A stretch of 64,000 nucleotides of DNA, from positions 620,001 to 684,000 of the forward strand of contig NZ_CP061303.1 in NCBI RefSeq assembly GCF_018687695.1. The letters are read 5' to 3'. The stretch comes from Polynucleobacter sp. MG-6-Vaara-E2 (GTDB taxonomy: Bacteria > Pseudomonadota > Gammaproteobacteria > Burkholderiales > Burkholderiaceae). The notes beneath the pieces were generated by a model. That model saw nothing but the letters and a program-made list of their open reading frames with translations, ran no database searches and was not told where the DNA came from. Position 1 is the stretch's first letter, and the number at the start of each line of letters is the position of its first letter. Positions 43,549 to 51,842 of this stretch are shown in pieces. The position numbers were made by a program, and so were the translations under genes.

Positions 43549-44376
43549 CTAAAAGTGGAAAAGTGTTTTGGGGTTGTTGATCAAAATATCTTCCCAAATT
43601 GCGGGATCGTCAACTGCAGACTCAATCCAATCAATACAGTCTTGATAAGTAAAGAGGCCCTCATAACTGAGCCAAGGCCAATCGCTAGCCCATACCAATT
43701 GCTTGGGGTTTGCAGCGACTAAAGCATCAAGGTACGGTTCAATACTGACACCATCTAGGGAACCGAAGCGGTAGGGCGCAGAAAGCTTCACCCAAACTTG
43801 ACCCTCGCTAAGGCCGCGTAAAGTATTTTGGAAGGAAGTGCTATTCACGCCAAGCCGAGGATCGGGATTACCAAAGTGATCTAGTACCAACGTGACACCA
43901 CTGGCCAAAATCTGTGGAACCACCCGCTCTTGCAAGTAATCCTCTAAAAATAACTCAACATGAAGGCCAAGATCTTTTGCTACACCTAACAAGGTTTTGT
44001 ATTGAGGGCTATCAATATCAGGAATAGATTGCCTCTTAATCCAATTGAGACGAACACCTTCAACACCATGCTCCCGCATGGCAAGTAATTGATGCTCAAG
44101 ATCAGCTTTTGCCAAATTTACATCGACTATGACGGTACCACGCAAAGTATTGGGGTGCCGCTTGAGAGCCTCTAATAAGAGAGTGTTGTTGGGACCGTAA
44201 AAGCTGGGCGCCGTTAACACGCCATGAGAAATGCCATGTGCATCCAAAACGGAAAGGTATTCATCGGCAGTGATATCACGAATGGGGTGAGAGTGGATTT
44301 CAGGGGCCAAAGGAAAGTCCACAGCCATGATATGGGCGTGGCAATCAATTCCAGTGATAGCTTGTTTTTCTTGCAT
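43549..44376 (-). CDS. amidohydrolase-2 family enzyme (PDC lactonase-like)
   Basis: A 275-residue TIM-barrel hydrolase. Metal-binding His are visible in IDCHAHIM near 10-16, VLDHFGNPDPR near 165, and the Asp in WASDWPWLSYEG near 231. Together with the R-L-N-W-I-K segment this resembles 2-pyrone-4,6-dicarboxylate lactonases and related hydrolases of aromatic or dicarboxylic breakdown. It is first in a two-gene operon with a Bug receptor, and divergent from a PEP mutase family gene only 45 bases away. The exact substrate is unknown. Confidence 0.82.
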   Translation of the reverse strand: MQEKQAITGIDCHAHIMAVDFPLAPEIHSHPIRDITADEYLSVLDAHGISHGVLTAPSFYGPNNTLLLEALKRHPNTLRGTVIVDVNLAKADLEHQLLAMREHGVEGVRLNWIKRQSIPDIDSPQYKTLLGVAKDLGLHVELFLEDYLQERVVPQILASGVTLVLDHFGNPDPRLGVNSTSFQNTLRGLSEGQVWVKLSAPYRFGSLDGVSIEPYLDALVAANPKQLVWASDWPWLSYEGLFTYQDCIDWIESAVDDPAIWEDILINNPKTLFHF

Positions 44377-44415
44377 CCGTCTCTCAGTTCATCTTTATAA
44401 TTCTGTAAAAAGGAG
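44371..44415 (+). promoter_or_regulatory. compact divergent promoter region
   Basis: Only 45 bases separate two divergent start codons. A plus-strand -10 box TATAAT is at 44396-44401, with a possible -35 TTGCAT at 44371 (19-base spacing) that overlaps the amidohydrolase start codon, and an AGGAG ribosome site at 44411. The two genes would share control sequences. Confidence 0.4.
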
Positions 44416-44421
44416 ACTACC

Positions 44422-45303
44422 ATGCCACAGCAAGATGGCTCAACGCATTTAGGCACGCGATTGCGCAAACTCATCAATGAGCGCAGAGGCTTATTAGTGC
44501 CAGGAGCGGGTAATGCTCTAGCCGCTAGGGTGATTGAAGACGCTGGCTTTGAGGCAGTCTATCTCAGCGGGGCAGGACTCACGAATCAGTTCTACGGGAT
44601 TCCAGATCTCGGTTTTATTAGCCTAAACGATATTGCAGCGCACACTGCGGCCATTAGAGATGTCATTCAATTACCACTCATAGTGGATATCGATGTTGGC
44701 TTTGGTAATGCCGTCAACGTTCATCATACGATTAAAGTCCTTGAGCGCTCAGGTGCCAATGCAGTACAAATCGAAGACCAAGCCATGCCAAAGCGTTGTG
44801 GTCACTTTGCCGGTAAAACTATCATTAGCAAAGAAGAAATGTGCGGCAAGATTAAAGCAGCAGCCGATGCGCGAATTCATGATGATTTTTTAATCATCGC
44901 CAGAACCGATGCTAGATCAATCACTGGATTGGAAGATGCGTTGGATAGAGCGCAAAACTATGCACAGGCTGGTGCAGATATGACTTTTATCGAAGCGCCA
45001 GAAAGTGTAGAGGAGATGAAGCTCATCGCTTCTCAAACCTATTGCCCACAGTTAATTAATATCGTGATTGGCGGTAAAACCCCCTCACTACCATTAAAGG
45101 ACTTATCTGAGATGGGTTTTGGTATCGTGCTGTATGCAAACGCTGCCTTGCAAGGTGCGGTGCGCGGTATGACCAATGCCCTAGAGCATCTACAGAAGAC
45201 TGGCGAACTCAAAGAAGACCCTACCTTAGTAGCCTCCTTTGCAGAGCGTCAAAGCGTTGTCAAAAAAGAAGACTTTGACGCGCTAGAAAAGAAGTTCTCA
45301 TAA
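44422..45303 (+). CDS. isocitrate lyase / PEP mutase family protein
   Basis: A 293-residue TIM-barrel enzyme of the ICL/PEPM superfamily. The Mg-binding acids are in LIVDIDVGFGN near 86-96 and in V-Q-I-E-D-Q; the signature loop K-R-C-G-H is near 128-132, and I-I-A-R-T-D-A-R near 162. Relatives include methylisocitrate lyase, oxaloacetate decarboxylase and dimethylmalate lyase, all cleaving C-C or C-P bonds of 2-oxo or hydroxy diacids. It is followed 33 bases later by a Bug receptor. The substrate is undecided. Confidence 0.87.
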   Translation: MPQQDGSTHLGTRLRKLINERRGLLVPGAGNALAARVIEDAGFEAVYLSGAGLTNQFYGIPDLGFISLNDIAAHTAAIRDVIQLPLIVDIDVGFGNAVNVHHTIKVLERSGANAVQIEDQAMPKRCGHFAGKTIISKEEMCGKIKAAADARIHDDFLIIARTDARSITGLEDALDRAQNYAQAGADMTFIEAPESVEEMKLIASQTYCPQLINIVIGGKTPSLPLKDLSEMGFGIVLYANAALQGAVRGMTNALEHLQKTGELKEDPTLVASFAERQSVVKKEDFDALEKKFS

Positions 45304-45336
45304 ACCGTCACAACTAACAACTCATCAGAGCCTCAC

Positions 45337-46320
45337 ATGAAACTCATGAAATTCATCAAGCCATCCAAAATTTTTCTCTCGATGATGTTTGCCATCATCG
45401 GCACTACTGCAATCGCTGCGGACCCCTGGCCTAATCGTCCAATCAAGTTCATTGTTGGCTTTGGTCCAGGCGGTGCAAACGATTTAGTGGCACGTGCAGT
45501 TGCTGAAGGGGTGAGTAAGCAATTGGGTCAACCCGTGATTGTAGAAAACAAACCGGGTGCTGGCTCCGTGCTTGGCGGTGATTACGTAGCCAAGAGTGCT
45601 CCGGATGGTTACACTTTTTATGCAGGTGCTGCAGGTGGCGTAGTGACGATTCCGATGCTGCGTAACAATATGCCGTACAAACAAGAGGATTTAGTGCCTG
45701 TTGGCATGATGGCGGTGAGCCCATCCATCATTGTGGTCAATAGCGATTCGCCGATTCAGAACTTTAAAGAATTGCTGGCAAAAGCTAAAGGTAAACCTGG
45801 CGTGACATTTGCAACAGCAGGATCTGGTAGTACGCCACACTTTGTTGCAGAAATGCTCAAGCTTTATGCAGGTGGTGGTAATTACGAAATCATTCCCTAC
45901 AAGTCTGGATCCGAGGGCGTATTCGCAGTGGTATCCAAGCAGGTTGATGCAACTTCTGAGGCTAGCGTAGTGGTGCTCCCACAAATTGAAGGTGGCAAGC
46001 TTAGACCATTGGCCTCTACCTGGAATAAACGTATCACCCGTTTGCCGAACGTACCCACAACCAAAGAGTTGGGCTATCCCAATATCTTTATTGGCCACTG
46101 GGCGGGGCTCTTTGCACCTAAAGGTACGTCACCGGAGATCATTTCCAAAATGAATGGCGCGATTCAGGCAGCTTTGGATACTAATGCTCTTAAATCTCGC
46201 TTGATTCCACAGGGTATTGAGCCAGCACCAGGCTCGCAAGCAGATTTCATCAAGTTCTTAACAGAAGAGAGAAATCGTTTGCAGCCGATCGTCAAGAGCG
46301 CGAATATGAAAGACGAGTAG
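45337..46320 (+). CDS. Bug/TctC-type tripartite tricarboxylate receptor protein
   Basis: A 327-residue periplasmic receptor with a Sec signal peptide (core IFLSMMFAIIGTTA, cleavage near AIAA). Motifs: W-P-N-R-P-I-K-F-I-V-G-F-G-P-G-G-A-N-D, VENKPGAGSVLGG, PDGYTFYAG, ATAGSGSTPHFVAEML, and IIPYKSGSEG. The last replaces the usual Y-K-G-A-G-P, hinting at a different ligand. It is in an operon with the PEP mutase family enzyme. Confidence 0.92.
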   Translation: MKLMKFIKPSKIFLSMMFAIIGTTAIAADPWPNRPIKFIVGFGPGGANDLVARAVAEGVSKQLGQPVIVENKPGAGSVLGGDYVAKSAPDGYTFYAGAAGGVVTIPMLRNNMPYKQEDLVPVGMMAVSPSIIVVNSDSPIQNFKELLAKAKGKPGVTFATAGSGSTPHFVAEMLKLYAGGGNYEIIPYKSGSEGVFAVVSKQVDATSEASVVVLPQIEGGKLRPLASTWNKRITRLPNVPTTKELGYPNIFIGHWAGLFAPKGTSPEIISKMNGAIQAALDTNALKSRLIPQGIEPAPGSQADFIKFLTEERNRLQPIVKSANMKDE

Positions 46321-46445
46321 GCATTTATGGTGCACTGCAGTAGAAAATAGTAGTTAAAAAGGATGCTGCATTACCCTAAGAGCTAGTTGACATCACATAC
46401 TCAAAGTGGGAATATCGCCTTCTGATTCGCAAAACGGAGATGTAA

Positions 46446-46757
46446 ATGGCAAATTTAACGGAGATTAAATGCGCTAGAGAGACAGGGAAGCTGCTTCATA
46501 AGGCACGTGAGTCCAGCGGCATCACACTGCAAGGGTTAGCAAATTTGAGTGGCCTCACTCTGAACCAAGTGGTGCATATCGAAAACGGTAATTTCTTTGC
46601 GTTTAATCAAAGCTTAGATCAATACTTGGCTAACGCTCATCACTGTGCAGAAATGATCGGGGCAGATATCAGATCGTCCGGTCAAATTTCTCCTGTTCCT
46701 CAAAAGACGTTTTCTATTGAAGAAGCTATTCCCGTATTTTTACAAAGAGTTGCGTAA
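46446..46757 (+). CDS. XRE-type helix-turn-helix protein
   Basis: A 103-residue DNA-binding protein. Residues 12-70 form an XRE/RodZ-like HTH: G-K-L-L-H-K-A-R-E-S-S-G-I-T-L-Q-G-L-A then L-T-L-N-Q-V-V-H-I-E-N-G. There is no membrane helix, so it is soluble. It faces a bactofilin gene 540 bases away on the other strand; a second HTH/bactofilin pair occurs at 57.3-58.1 kb. Target genes are unknown. Confidence 0.7.
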   Translation: MANLTEIKCARETGKLLHKARESSGITLQGLANLSGLTLNQVVHIENGNFFAFNQSLDQYLANAHHCAEMIGADIRSSGQISPVPQKTFSIEEAIPVFLQRVA

Positions 46758-46792
46758 GTTTTGGGTTTGAGGCGAAACAAGAATTGAGAAAA

Positions 46793-46820
46793 TAAAAAAC
46801 CACCTTAGGGTGGTTTTTTA
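46793..46820. terminator. bidirectional intrinsic terminator
   Basis: A hairpin AACCACC-TTA-GGTGGTT (partial GGG pairing) flanked by A6 on the left and T6 on the right. It separates the convergent HTH and 129-aa genes. Confidence 0.85.
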
Positions 46821-46859
46821 TTTGGTAGGAAAAAGATTGCGATGAAGCAAGGTGTTCAT

Positions 46860-47249
46860 CTATGCTGCGTTAACAGACAACTCACCCCACATCACAACAT
46901 CCATATCGACTAATTGCCACCCTTTGTGCTGAAAGCCAATATCAAAATCATCCGTTGTTTTGCTGCCTTCAAAGATTGCTCTTAGCGCAGTTTGCTCATC
47001 CTTAGGAGTAGTTTCAGAAAAATAAATTAATTTTTGCCCTTCGGATGAGAGGTTAACTTCTGAAAAATCCTGATTGCCCAGACTTAATCCAATAGACTCT
47101 TCATAGGTGGCTAAAAAATCTGGTGGGTGTGATGTTACGAAGTTACCCGTTTTCCAAAGAAAGCCACAATTTATCTCTTTATTATCTTTGCGATAAGTCA
47201 TGCGCTCGGTAATATGAAATTCTTCTTTTGGTGAGATTTTAAAAACCAT
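46860..47249 (-). CDS. hypothetical protein downstream of bactofilin
   Basis: A 129-residue soluble, acidic protein with no signal peptide or membrane helix. No recognised domain; a central segment (EESIGLSLGNQDFSEVNLS) and the end (KGWQLVDMDVVMWGELSV) look like beta-rich folded sequence. It lies 48 bases after the bactofilin stop on the same strand and is probably co-expressed with it. Function unknown. Confidence 0.6.
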   Translation of the reverse strand: MVFKISPKEEFHITERMTYRKDNKEINCGFLWKTGNFVTSHPPDFLATYEESIGLSLGNQDFSEVNLSSEGQKLIYFSETTPKDEQTALRAIFEGSKTTDDFDIGFQHKGWQLVDMDVVMWGELSVNAA

Positions 47250-47297
47250 GATTACTCCTGAATGAGGAAGCAGTTAAGGTAATTGAGAGAAAGTGAC

Positions 47298-47723
47298 TTA
47301 TGAGGCTTTCTTTTTGGTATCAAAAGGCAGGATCTCGGAATCTTTTGAGCTAGTTTTATCAAGGTCGACACACGATAACAAGCCGTTAACCTTGGCATCT
47401 GGGTGAATATCGAGGGTTTTGTAACGAATATCGCCACGGATGACAGCGGTTGGGTAAACCTCCATTTTTTCATCAACCGTAATCGAGCCCTCAATCGTTC
47501 CAGCAACAATCAGATTGGAGTAATGCAGGTCACCCGTTAAAAGACCTTCTTTATCGATCACTAAGGTTGAAGCACTGTCTTTCACTTCGGAAATATTACC
47601 CACAAAATGCCCAGCAACCCGAAAGTTACCTTTGCCTTCTAGGTTTCCCAATACCTTTGAGCCTGCTCCAATTTCATTTGAAAAAGATAGGTGATAGTTA
47701 ATCGGTTTTTTGCTGTCAAACAT
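47298..47723 (-). CDS. bactofilin family protein (first copy)
   Basis: A 141-residue bactofilin: a central beta-helix of repeated short strands (about residues 20-115, for example GAGSKVLGNLEGKGNFRVAG, then LVIDKEGLLTGDL, then IVAGTIEGSI, then AVIRGDIRYKTLDI) with short polar ends. Bactofilins polymerise without nucleotide into filaments that position envelope enzymes and polarity factors. The long N-terminal tail with a membrane motif is not obvious. A second, different bactofilin is at 57330. The 129-aa gene follows. Confidence 0.85.
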   Translation of the reverse strand: MFDSKKPINYHLSFSNEIGAGSKVLGNLEGKGNFRVAGHFVGNISEVKDSASTLVIDKEGLLTGDLHYSNLIVAGTIEGSITVDEKMEVYPTAVIRGDIRYKTLDIHPDAKVNGLLSCVDLDKTSSKDSEILPFDTKKKAS

Positions 47724-48097
47724 GGTGCCTACTCCGCTTTTATCATTGCGTTGGTTGCCAATAAATCAGATGACCCAAGCTGTATCGAAACGAGACCATC
47801 GGCATGATCAGCTGACTCATCGGCATAAACAATATGCTGAGGTATTGGTAAGACTTTGTCTAATGAATTTTAGGGTTTTTTAGCAGGTGAAATCTAGTTG
47901 CATGGCACCAAAATCATGCATGCTCTAAGTGATTGATTTGCATAGATAGCCTCAGCAATTAAGCCTATATGACAAAATAATGACTCATGCGCTGTAGGGC
48001 TAATTGGCCATCAAGACTCCTTGAAGCTGGACTGATTGTCTATTTAAAACTTCGAAAAATCTCGTGTCAGATTTTGGCTTTTATCAAACTTACACTC
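47724..48097. other. 374-base intergenic stretch
   Basis: I see no supported gene. A 37-codon plus-strand frame starting at an ATG near 47769 lacks a ribosome binding site. The promoter of the bactofilin gene must be at the left end. No strong hairpin was recognised. Confidence 0.5.
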
Positions 48098-48337
48098 TTA
48101 ACGATAGAGTGGATTGAGTGATGTCCAAAAGTCTGAAAAGTAGCCAGCGAAATAACTGTATGCACCAAAGACCACAATGCCGCCAATGATCCATTCCCAC
48201 AATGGCGCAGCAGAGAAAAAATCTCGTAGGCTTTGCTTTATTTCAATGAGTTCGTCTTTTAGTCGCTCAAATCTAGACTTGGGTAAGCGGACAATTTTGT
48301 GCGCAACTGGCACACTCTTTTTGGGATATATGTACAT
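48098..48337 (-). CDS. small membrane protein (79 aa)
   Basis: A 79-residue protein. A basic N-terminal half (MYIYPKKSVPVAHKIVRLPKSR, then a helical K-D-E-L-I-E-I-K-Q-S-L) is followed by one membrane helix at about residues 49-66 (WIIGGIVVFGAYSYFAGYF). The ATG at 48337 has an AAGGAG box; a much longer open frame upstream is not supported. Function unknown. Confidence 0.6.
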   Translation of the reverse strand: MYIYPKKSVPVAHKIVRLPKSRFERLKDELIEIKQSLRDFFSAAPLWEWIIGGIVVFGAYSYFAGYFSDFWTSLNPLYR

Positions 48338-48579
48338 ATATGCTCCTTTTTGCGCGAGGCAAAGTGAACTGCTCCAAACTGCTTGAACTACCACTATCAG
48401 CCTACGCCTAATTGAGGAAAATAGGGGGGAAATATAGAAAAGTGTCTTAAATACAGCAATATTGGGTGAGGTTTTGGGGTGTTTTGCAAAATTAGGCTCT
48501 TGGCATAGACTTGGGTGGCGTAAGAGGGTGTGCCTTATATTTAGAGTTATTGAAGATAAATTCAGATTCCGTCCGATCC

Positions 48580-48969
48580 ATGAAGAGAAACAAACTAGTT
48601 TTGATCTGTGCAATTTTGCTGGCCAATGTCAATGTCGTAGCATGGGCAAACTCCAGCGCAAACTCGGCAACACAGGCCGGCAATAAAACCAAACCTAGTC
48701 CATTAAGAGACATTACATACTCATGCTCAAGTGAATATGTAAAAGCGGAGAGCATCAGAATCCTCTGGTCAGAGGCTAACTACAATTTGCCAATCTCTGT
48801 ATTAGATGGATTTAATTCGGAGACCTGCATTGGTAAGGTCAGTAAAACTACTTTTACTTGGGATAGGGGTACGAGTTCAGCGTCTTTAGATCGTCGAACT
48901 GGAGCGCTTACCATTAAACCCAAAAAAGATGGCGTATCGATTTCCTTAAAGTGCACATTCGTTGAGTAG
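48580..48969 (+). CDS. secreted hypothetical protein with Cys pairs
   Basis: A 129-residue protein with a signal peptide (MKRNKLVLICAILLANVNVV, cleavage near AWA, residue 24). The mature part holds three Cys (about residues 49, 84 and 124), so one disulfide is likely. The end (T-F-V-E) follows a beta-rich pattern, including G-A-L-T-I-K-P-K-K-D-G-V-S. No family is recognised. The start is chosen because it gives a normal signal peptide; the frame is open further upstream. Confidence 0.6.
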   Translation: MKRNKLVLICAILLANVNVVAWANSSANSATQAGNKTKPSPLRDITYSCSSEYVKAESIRILWSEANYNLPISVLDGFNSETCIGKVSKTTFTWDRGTSSASLDRRTGALTIKPKKDGVSISLKCTFVE

Positions 48970-49069
48970 CATTCTCTCTTTGGGTATTTCTCACACATTT
49001 GCACGTTACCATTAGCAGCTATCAGAGTCGCTTAATGGAGTCATAGAGCCTCCCTATAATAGGGACATC

Positions 49070-49600
49070 ATGATTAATCATTTTGTGCAAGCCTTAGCGT
49101 TTGCTGCCGACAAGCATAAGAATCAGCGCCGTAAAGATGCGCAAATCACGCCGTATATCAATCACCCCATTGATCTTGTGAATGTCTTGGTAAATCAGGG
49201 TGGTGTAGTTTCGTGGGATGTGCTGTGCGCAGCTCTATTGCATGATGTGATTGAAGACACCGAAACTACCGAAGAAGAATTACTGGCTCACTTTGGTAAA
49301 AAGGTCACTGCCATTGTCAAAGAAGTGACCGACGATAAATCGCTGGCCAAGGATGTGCGTAAACGCTTGCAGGTAGAGCATGCACCTTTTGCAAGTCATG
49401 AAGCAAAGCTCGTTAAGTTGGCAGATAAGATTTGTAATGTTCGCGATATTCTGAGCTCACCTCCAACTGGTTGGGATCTAAGGCGCAAACAAGAATATTT
49501 CGCATGGTCTGCAGCAGTGGTTCTTGGTATCCGAGGGACAAACTCCAAGATGGAAAAAGTCTTTGACGATCTCATGGAGCAAAGCAAGAACATGCAATAA
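49070..49600 (+). CDS. MESH1-like small alarmone hydrolase (HD domain)
   Basis: A 176-residue single HD domain very like animal MESH1 and the hydrolase half of SpoT. The metal and substrate motifs appear in order: A-A-D-K-H-K-N-Q-R-R-K-D near 12-23, PYINHP, A-A-L-L-H-D-V-I-E-D-T near 55-65, the EVTDDKSL segment, KRLQVEHAP, and A-K-L-V-K-L-A-D-K-I-C-N-V-R-D. No synthetase, TGS or ACT domain is present. It probably hydrolyses (p)ppGpp in the cytoplasm; MESH1 relatives can also act on NADPH. It is monocistronic. The assignment is by motif resemblance. Confidence 0.85.
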   Translation: MINHFVQALAFAADKHKNQRRKDAQITPYINHPIDLVNVLVNQGGVVSWDVLCAALLHDVIEDTETTEEELLAHFGKKVTAIVKEVTDDKSLAKDVRKRLQVEHAPFASHEAKLVKLADKICNVRDILSSPPTGWDLRRKQEYFAWSAAVVLGIRGTNSKMEKVFDDLMEQSKNMQ

Positions 49601-49622
49601 AGCTGCTAATCAAGCAGTAAAG

Positions 49623-50226
49623 TCAGTGTTTTAATTGTGTAGCAATTCGACGAGTGAGCTTCGGTGGGCTGGAATCAATATGCAGCCGGTGACGTTCTTC
49701 TTGCATCGCTAAGTCATCAGCAGTAAACCGATCAAAGCGTCTGAGATAGTCTGCCCATGTTTCAAATACGAAATACTCTAAAAACTTACCTGCATGTTCG
49801 ACATCTTCAAAAAGACTCCAAGACAAAGCGCCTTGCTTTAGGCGTGAGCCTCTGGTCTTTGCCATCAATTTCCTAAAGGCGTCCGCCTGCTCTTGGTGAA
49901 TGTGATATTCAATCGAAATCATCACAGGTCCCTCATGAGGATCAATGTCTCTTGAGGGATGCGGTCTCTCTATCGGGCAGACGGGAGATAAATCCTCTCC
50001 CTCATGACCATGAATGCGATGTTTGCGGATTAATACTAGTGCTACGATGCCAAAAATAGCGCTCGCTACAACGCCTGTAGTGACATCAGTAGAGTTGGTG
50101 ATCTTTCCCCATACAAATGCACCCAGCGCACTGCCTCCCATAAGGCTCATCTGGTAGAAGGACATTCCCCGCGCTCTGATCCAATTGGGCAAAGAGAGTT
50201 GTGAGGCTGTGCTGAGAGTATTGCCA
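49623..50226 (-). pseudogene. MFS exporter, C-terminal remnant
   Basis: About 200 codons of the C-terminal end of an MFS transporter of the enterobactin-exporter-like group. Residues preserved run from the typical L-P-N-W-I-R-A-R-G-M-S-F-Y-Q-M through two membrane helices to a C-terminal ferredoxin-like extension (I-S-I-E-Y-H-I-H-Q-E-Q-A-D-A-F). The first about 9-10 helices are missing. The homologous part stops at about 50225, exactly where a truncated Bug receptor starts on the other strand. Both genes are best explained as halves left by one deletion. Confidence 0.75.
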
Positions 50227-50605
50227 TGTGAATATGTATTTCTCAACCGTTTTAGAGTCCATTGGTTCAGTCAAGTCCGGAAAGCTCAAAGCATTCGGCG
50301 CCAGCTCACTAGTGCGCTCACCAGCCATGCCTGACTTACCCACGATTGCAGAGTCCGGTGTTCCTGGATTTGATGCTGCCTCTTGGATTGGTATTGCAGC
50401 GCCAGCAGGCACACCTCCAGTGCTCGTAGACAAAATTGCTGCAGACATTAAGGCAGTGATCTCCGAGCAAGATACTAAGCAAACTCTTATTCAGCAGGGC
50501 GCTACACCAATGCCATTAGCACCAGCAGCGTTTAAAGCCAGAATTGAAAGCGACCGAGTGCGTTACGCCAAAGTGATTAAAGACGGCAACGTCCAAGTTG
50601 ATTAA
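50222..50605 (+). pseudogene. Bug receptor, C-terminal remnant
   Basis: Only the last about 125 codons of a Bug/TctC receptor remain: the segment V-N-M-Y-F-S-T-V-L-E-S-I then V-K-S-G-K-L-K-A-F-G-A-S, P-D-L-P-T-I-A-E-S-G-V-P-G-F, and A-P-A-G-T-P. The signal peptide and the first ligand-binding lobe are absent. The frame is open only from a GTG at 50228. A terminator still follows it. Confidence 0.8.
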
Positions 50606-50637
50606 ATCAATTCACAAATCTATTTGTCTCTGACTTT

Positions 50638-50663
50638 GACCACCTTCGGGTGGTCTTTTTTTA
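50638..50663 (+). terminator. intrinsic terminator
   Basis: A hairpin GACCACC-TTCG-GGTGGTC followed by T7, downstream of the truncated Bug receptor gene. Confidence 0.88.
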
Positions 50664-50674
50664 AGGGGTTAGCT

Positions 50675-51178
50675 TTAATTTTCTGTGATATCGATTGCTC
50701 TGGAGCTTCTGATGTCTAATGCCTCTTCCTCGTATTGAAGACGCATTTCTCTACGAAGTTTTGCCCCTCTGTGACGACGTAATTCATCAGGTGTTTGGGG
50801 AATAAATGCCGGCACTGCTGATGGCTTGCCATCTTGACCAATTGCCACCATGGTAAAAAAGCAACTATTCACATGGCGCTTAATCTGCGACTGAATGTTT
50901 TCCGCAATCACCTTAATGCCAATTTCCATTGAGGTGTTTCCAGTGAAATTGACCGATGCAAGGCAGGTTACTAGCTCGCCTACATGAATGGGCTGTCTAA
51001 AAGTTACCTGATCAACGCTTAGCGTAACTGCTTGCTTGCCCGCATAGCGACTAGCGCAGGCATACGCTACTTGATCGAGCAATTTCAGCAAGTCACCACC
51101 GTGAACATTGCCAGTAAAGTTTGCTTTATCTGGCGTCATTAAAACAGTCATGGTTAGCTGGGCATTAGAGTAATCCAT
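50675..51178 (-). CDS. acyl-CoA thioesterase, YciA/hotdog type
   Basis: A 167-residue hotdog thioesterase of the acyl-CoA hydrolase (YciA/BACH) group. The signature N-F-T-G-N-V-H-G-G-D-L-L-K-L-L-D-Q is near 20-36 and contains the catalytic Asp; D-Q-V-T-F-R-Q-P-I-H-V-G-E is near 56-68. The C-terminal 35 residues are charged and extend past the fold. It is last in a likely operon with two tiny genes and a GNAT gene (3-base gap). Confidence 0.87.
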   Translation of the reverse strand: MDYSNAQLTMTVLMTPDKANFTGNVHGGDLLKLLDQVAYACASRYAGKQAVTLSVDQVTFRQPIHVGELVTCLASVNFTGNTSMEIGIKVIAENIQSQIKRHVNSCFFTMVAIGQDGKPSAVPAFIPQTPDELRRHRGAKLRREMRLQYEEEALDIRSSRAIDITEN

Positions 51179-51181
51179 GCA

Positions 51182-51733
51182 CTATCTCCCTAGTAAAAAA
51201 TGATTCTGTGCAAAAGGGGCTAGCAAAAACCAATTGCGTTTGGCAATGATCATTTGTTCCTTGAAATACGTTCCCCAATTTGGCGGTTCTAGTTGTAAGT
51301 TGGCTTCTGAGTCGCCCAGCATATTGCGCGGCACTAAACCGTGTTTTTCGCACAGGCGTTTGATGGGTCTATTCCAGCTAATGCAATGCATAAAGAGATC
51401 TTTGTAGTGGCGATTACGAGCCCAAGTAATAGCCTCATCCATCATGGTGTCGGCAATTCCTTGTTTGCGATATTTTTGACCTACGATTACACCAAACTCT
51501 ACTTCGGTACCATGCGAAGCAATATGAATCGTTCCCGCCCACTTGCCATCAATTTTGGCCACTAAGAAATAATTATTCTTATGATCTTTCGCAAATTGCT
51601 TTACAAGAGTATCAATGGCCTTTTTATTCATTGAGTGGCCAAAGTAGTTGTGGAGAGTTTGAGGATCTTGGGTTTTTAACCAAGATCCATATTTGGCATA
51701 CTGATTTCGTACAAGAAACTCAGTCGTCAGCAT
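51182..51733 (-). CDS. GNAT-like acetyltransferase
   Basis: A 183-residue GNAT-fold protein. Motif A is degenerate but visible: V-E-F-G-V-I-V-G-Q-K-Y-R-K-Q-G-I-A-D-T-M near 85-105, followed by a short M-H-C-I-S-W-N-R-P-I-K-R-L-C-E-K-H-G-L motif B. ATG at 51733 is chosen; an in-frame start at 51745 overlaps the 33-aa gene. The substrate is unknown. It is third in a four-gene minus-strand unit. Confidence 0.75.
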   Translation of the reverse strand: MLTTEFLVRNQYAKYGSWLKTQDPQTLHNYFGHSMNKKAIDTLVKQFAKDHKNNYFLVAKIDGKWAGTIHIASHGTEVEFGVIVGQKYRKQGIADTMMDEAITWARNRHYKDLFMHCISWNRPIKRLCEKHGLVPRNMLGDSEANLQLEPPNWGTYFKEQMIIAKRNWFLLAPFAQNHFLLGR

Positions 51734-51737
51734 GGCG

Positions 51738-51839
51738 CTACTCAATATGACAATGTTTGTTGTAATACCGCGCTTGCTCAGACCTGGCCTCTAACCAGGC
51801 ATCTAGGAGGTCAGTAATCATCTGTTTAATCTTGTTCAT
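51738..51839 (-). CDS. very small protein (33 aa)
   Basis: A 33-residue frame, ATG 51839, in a GGGGG context 10 bases upstream. It encodes an amphipathic helix (M-N-K-I-K-Q-M-I-T-D-L-L-D-A-W-L-E-A-R) and a short aromatic, His-containing end. It is 3 bases after the 53-aa gene and 4 bases before the GNAT gene, so tight packing supports it as a real coding unit. Function unknown. Confidence 0.5.
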   Translation of the reverse strand: MNKIKQMITDLLDAWLEARSEQARYYNKHCHIE

Positions 51840-51842
51840 AAT

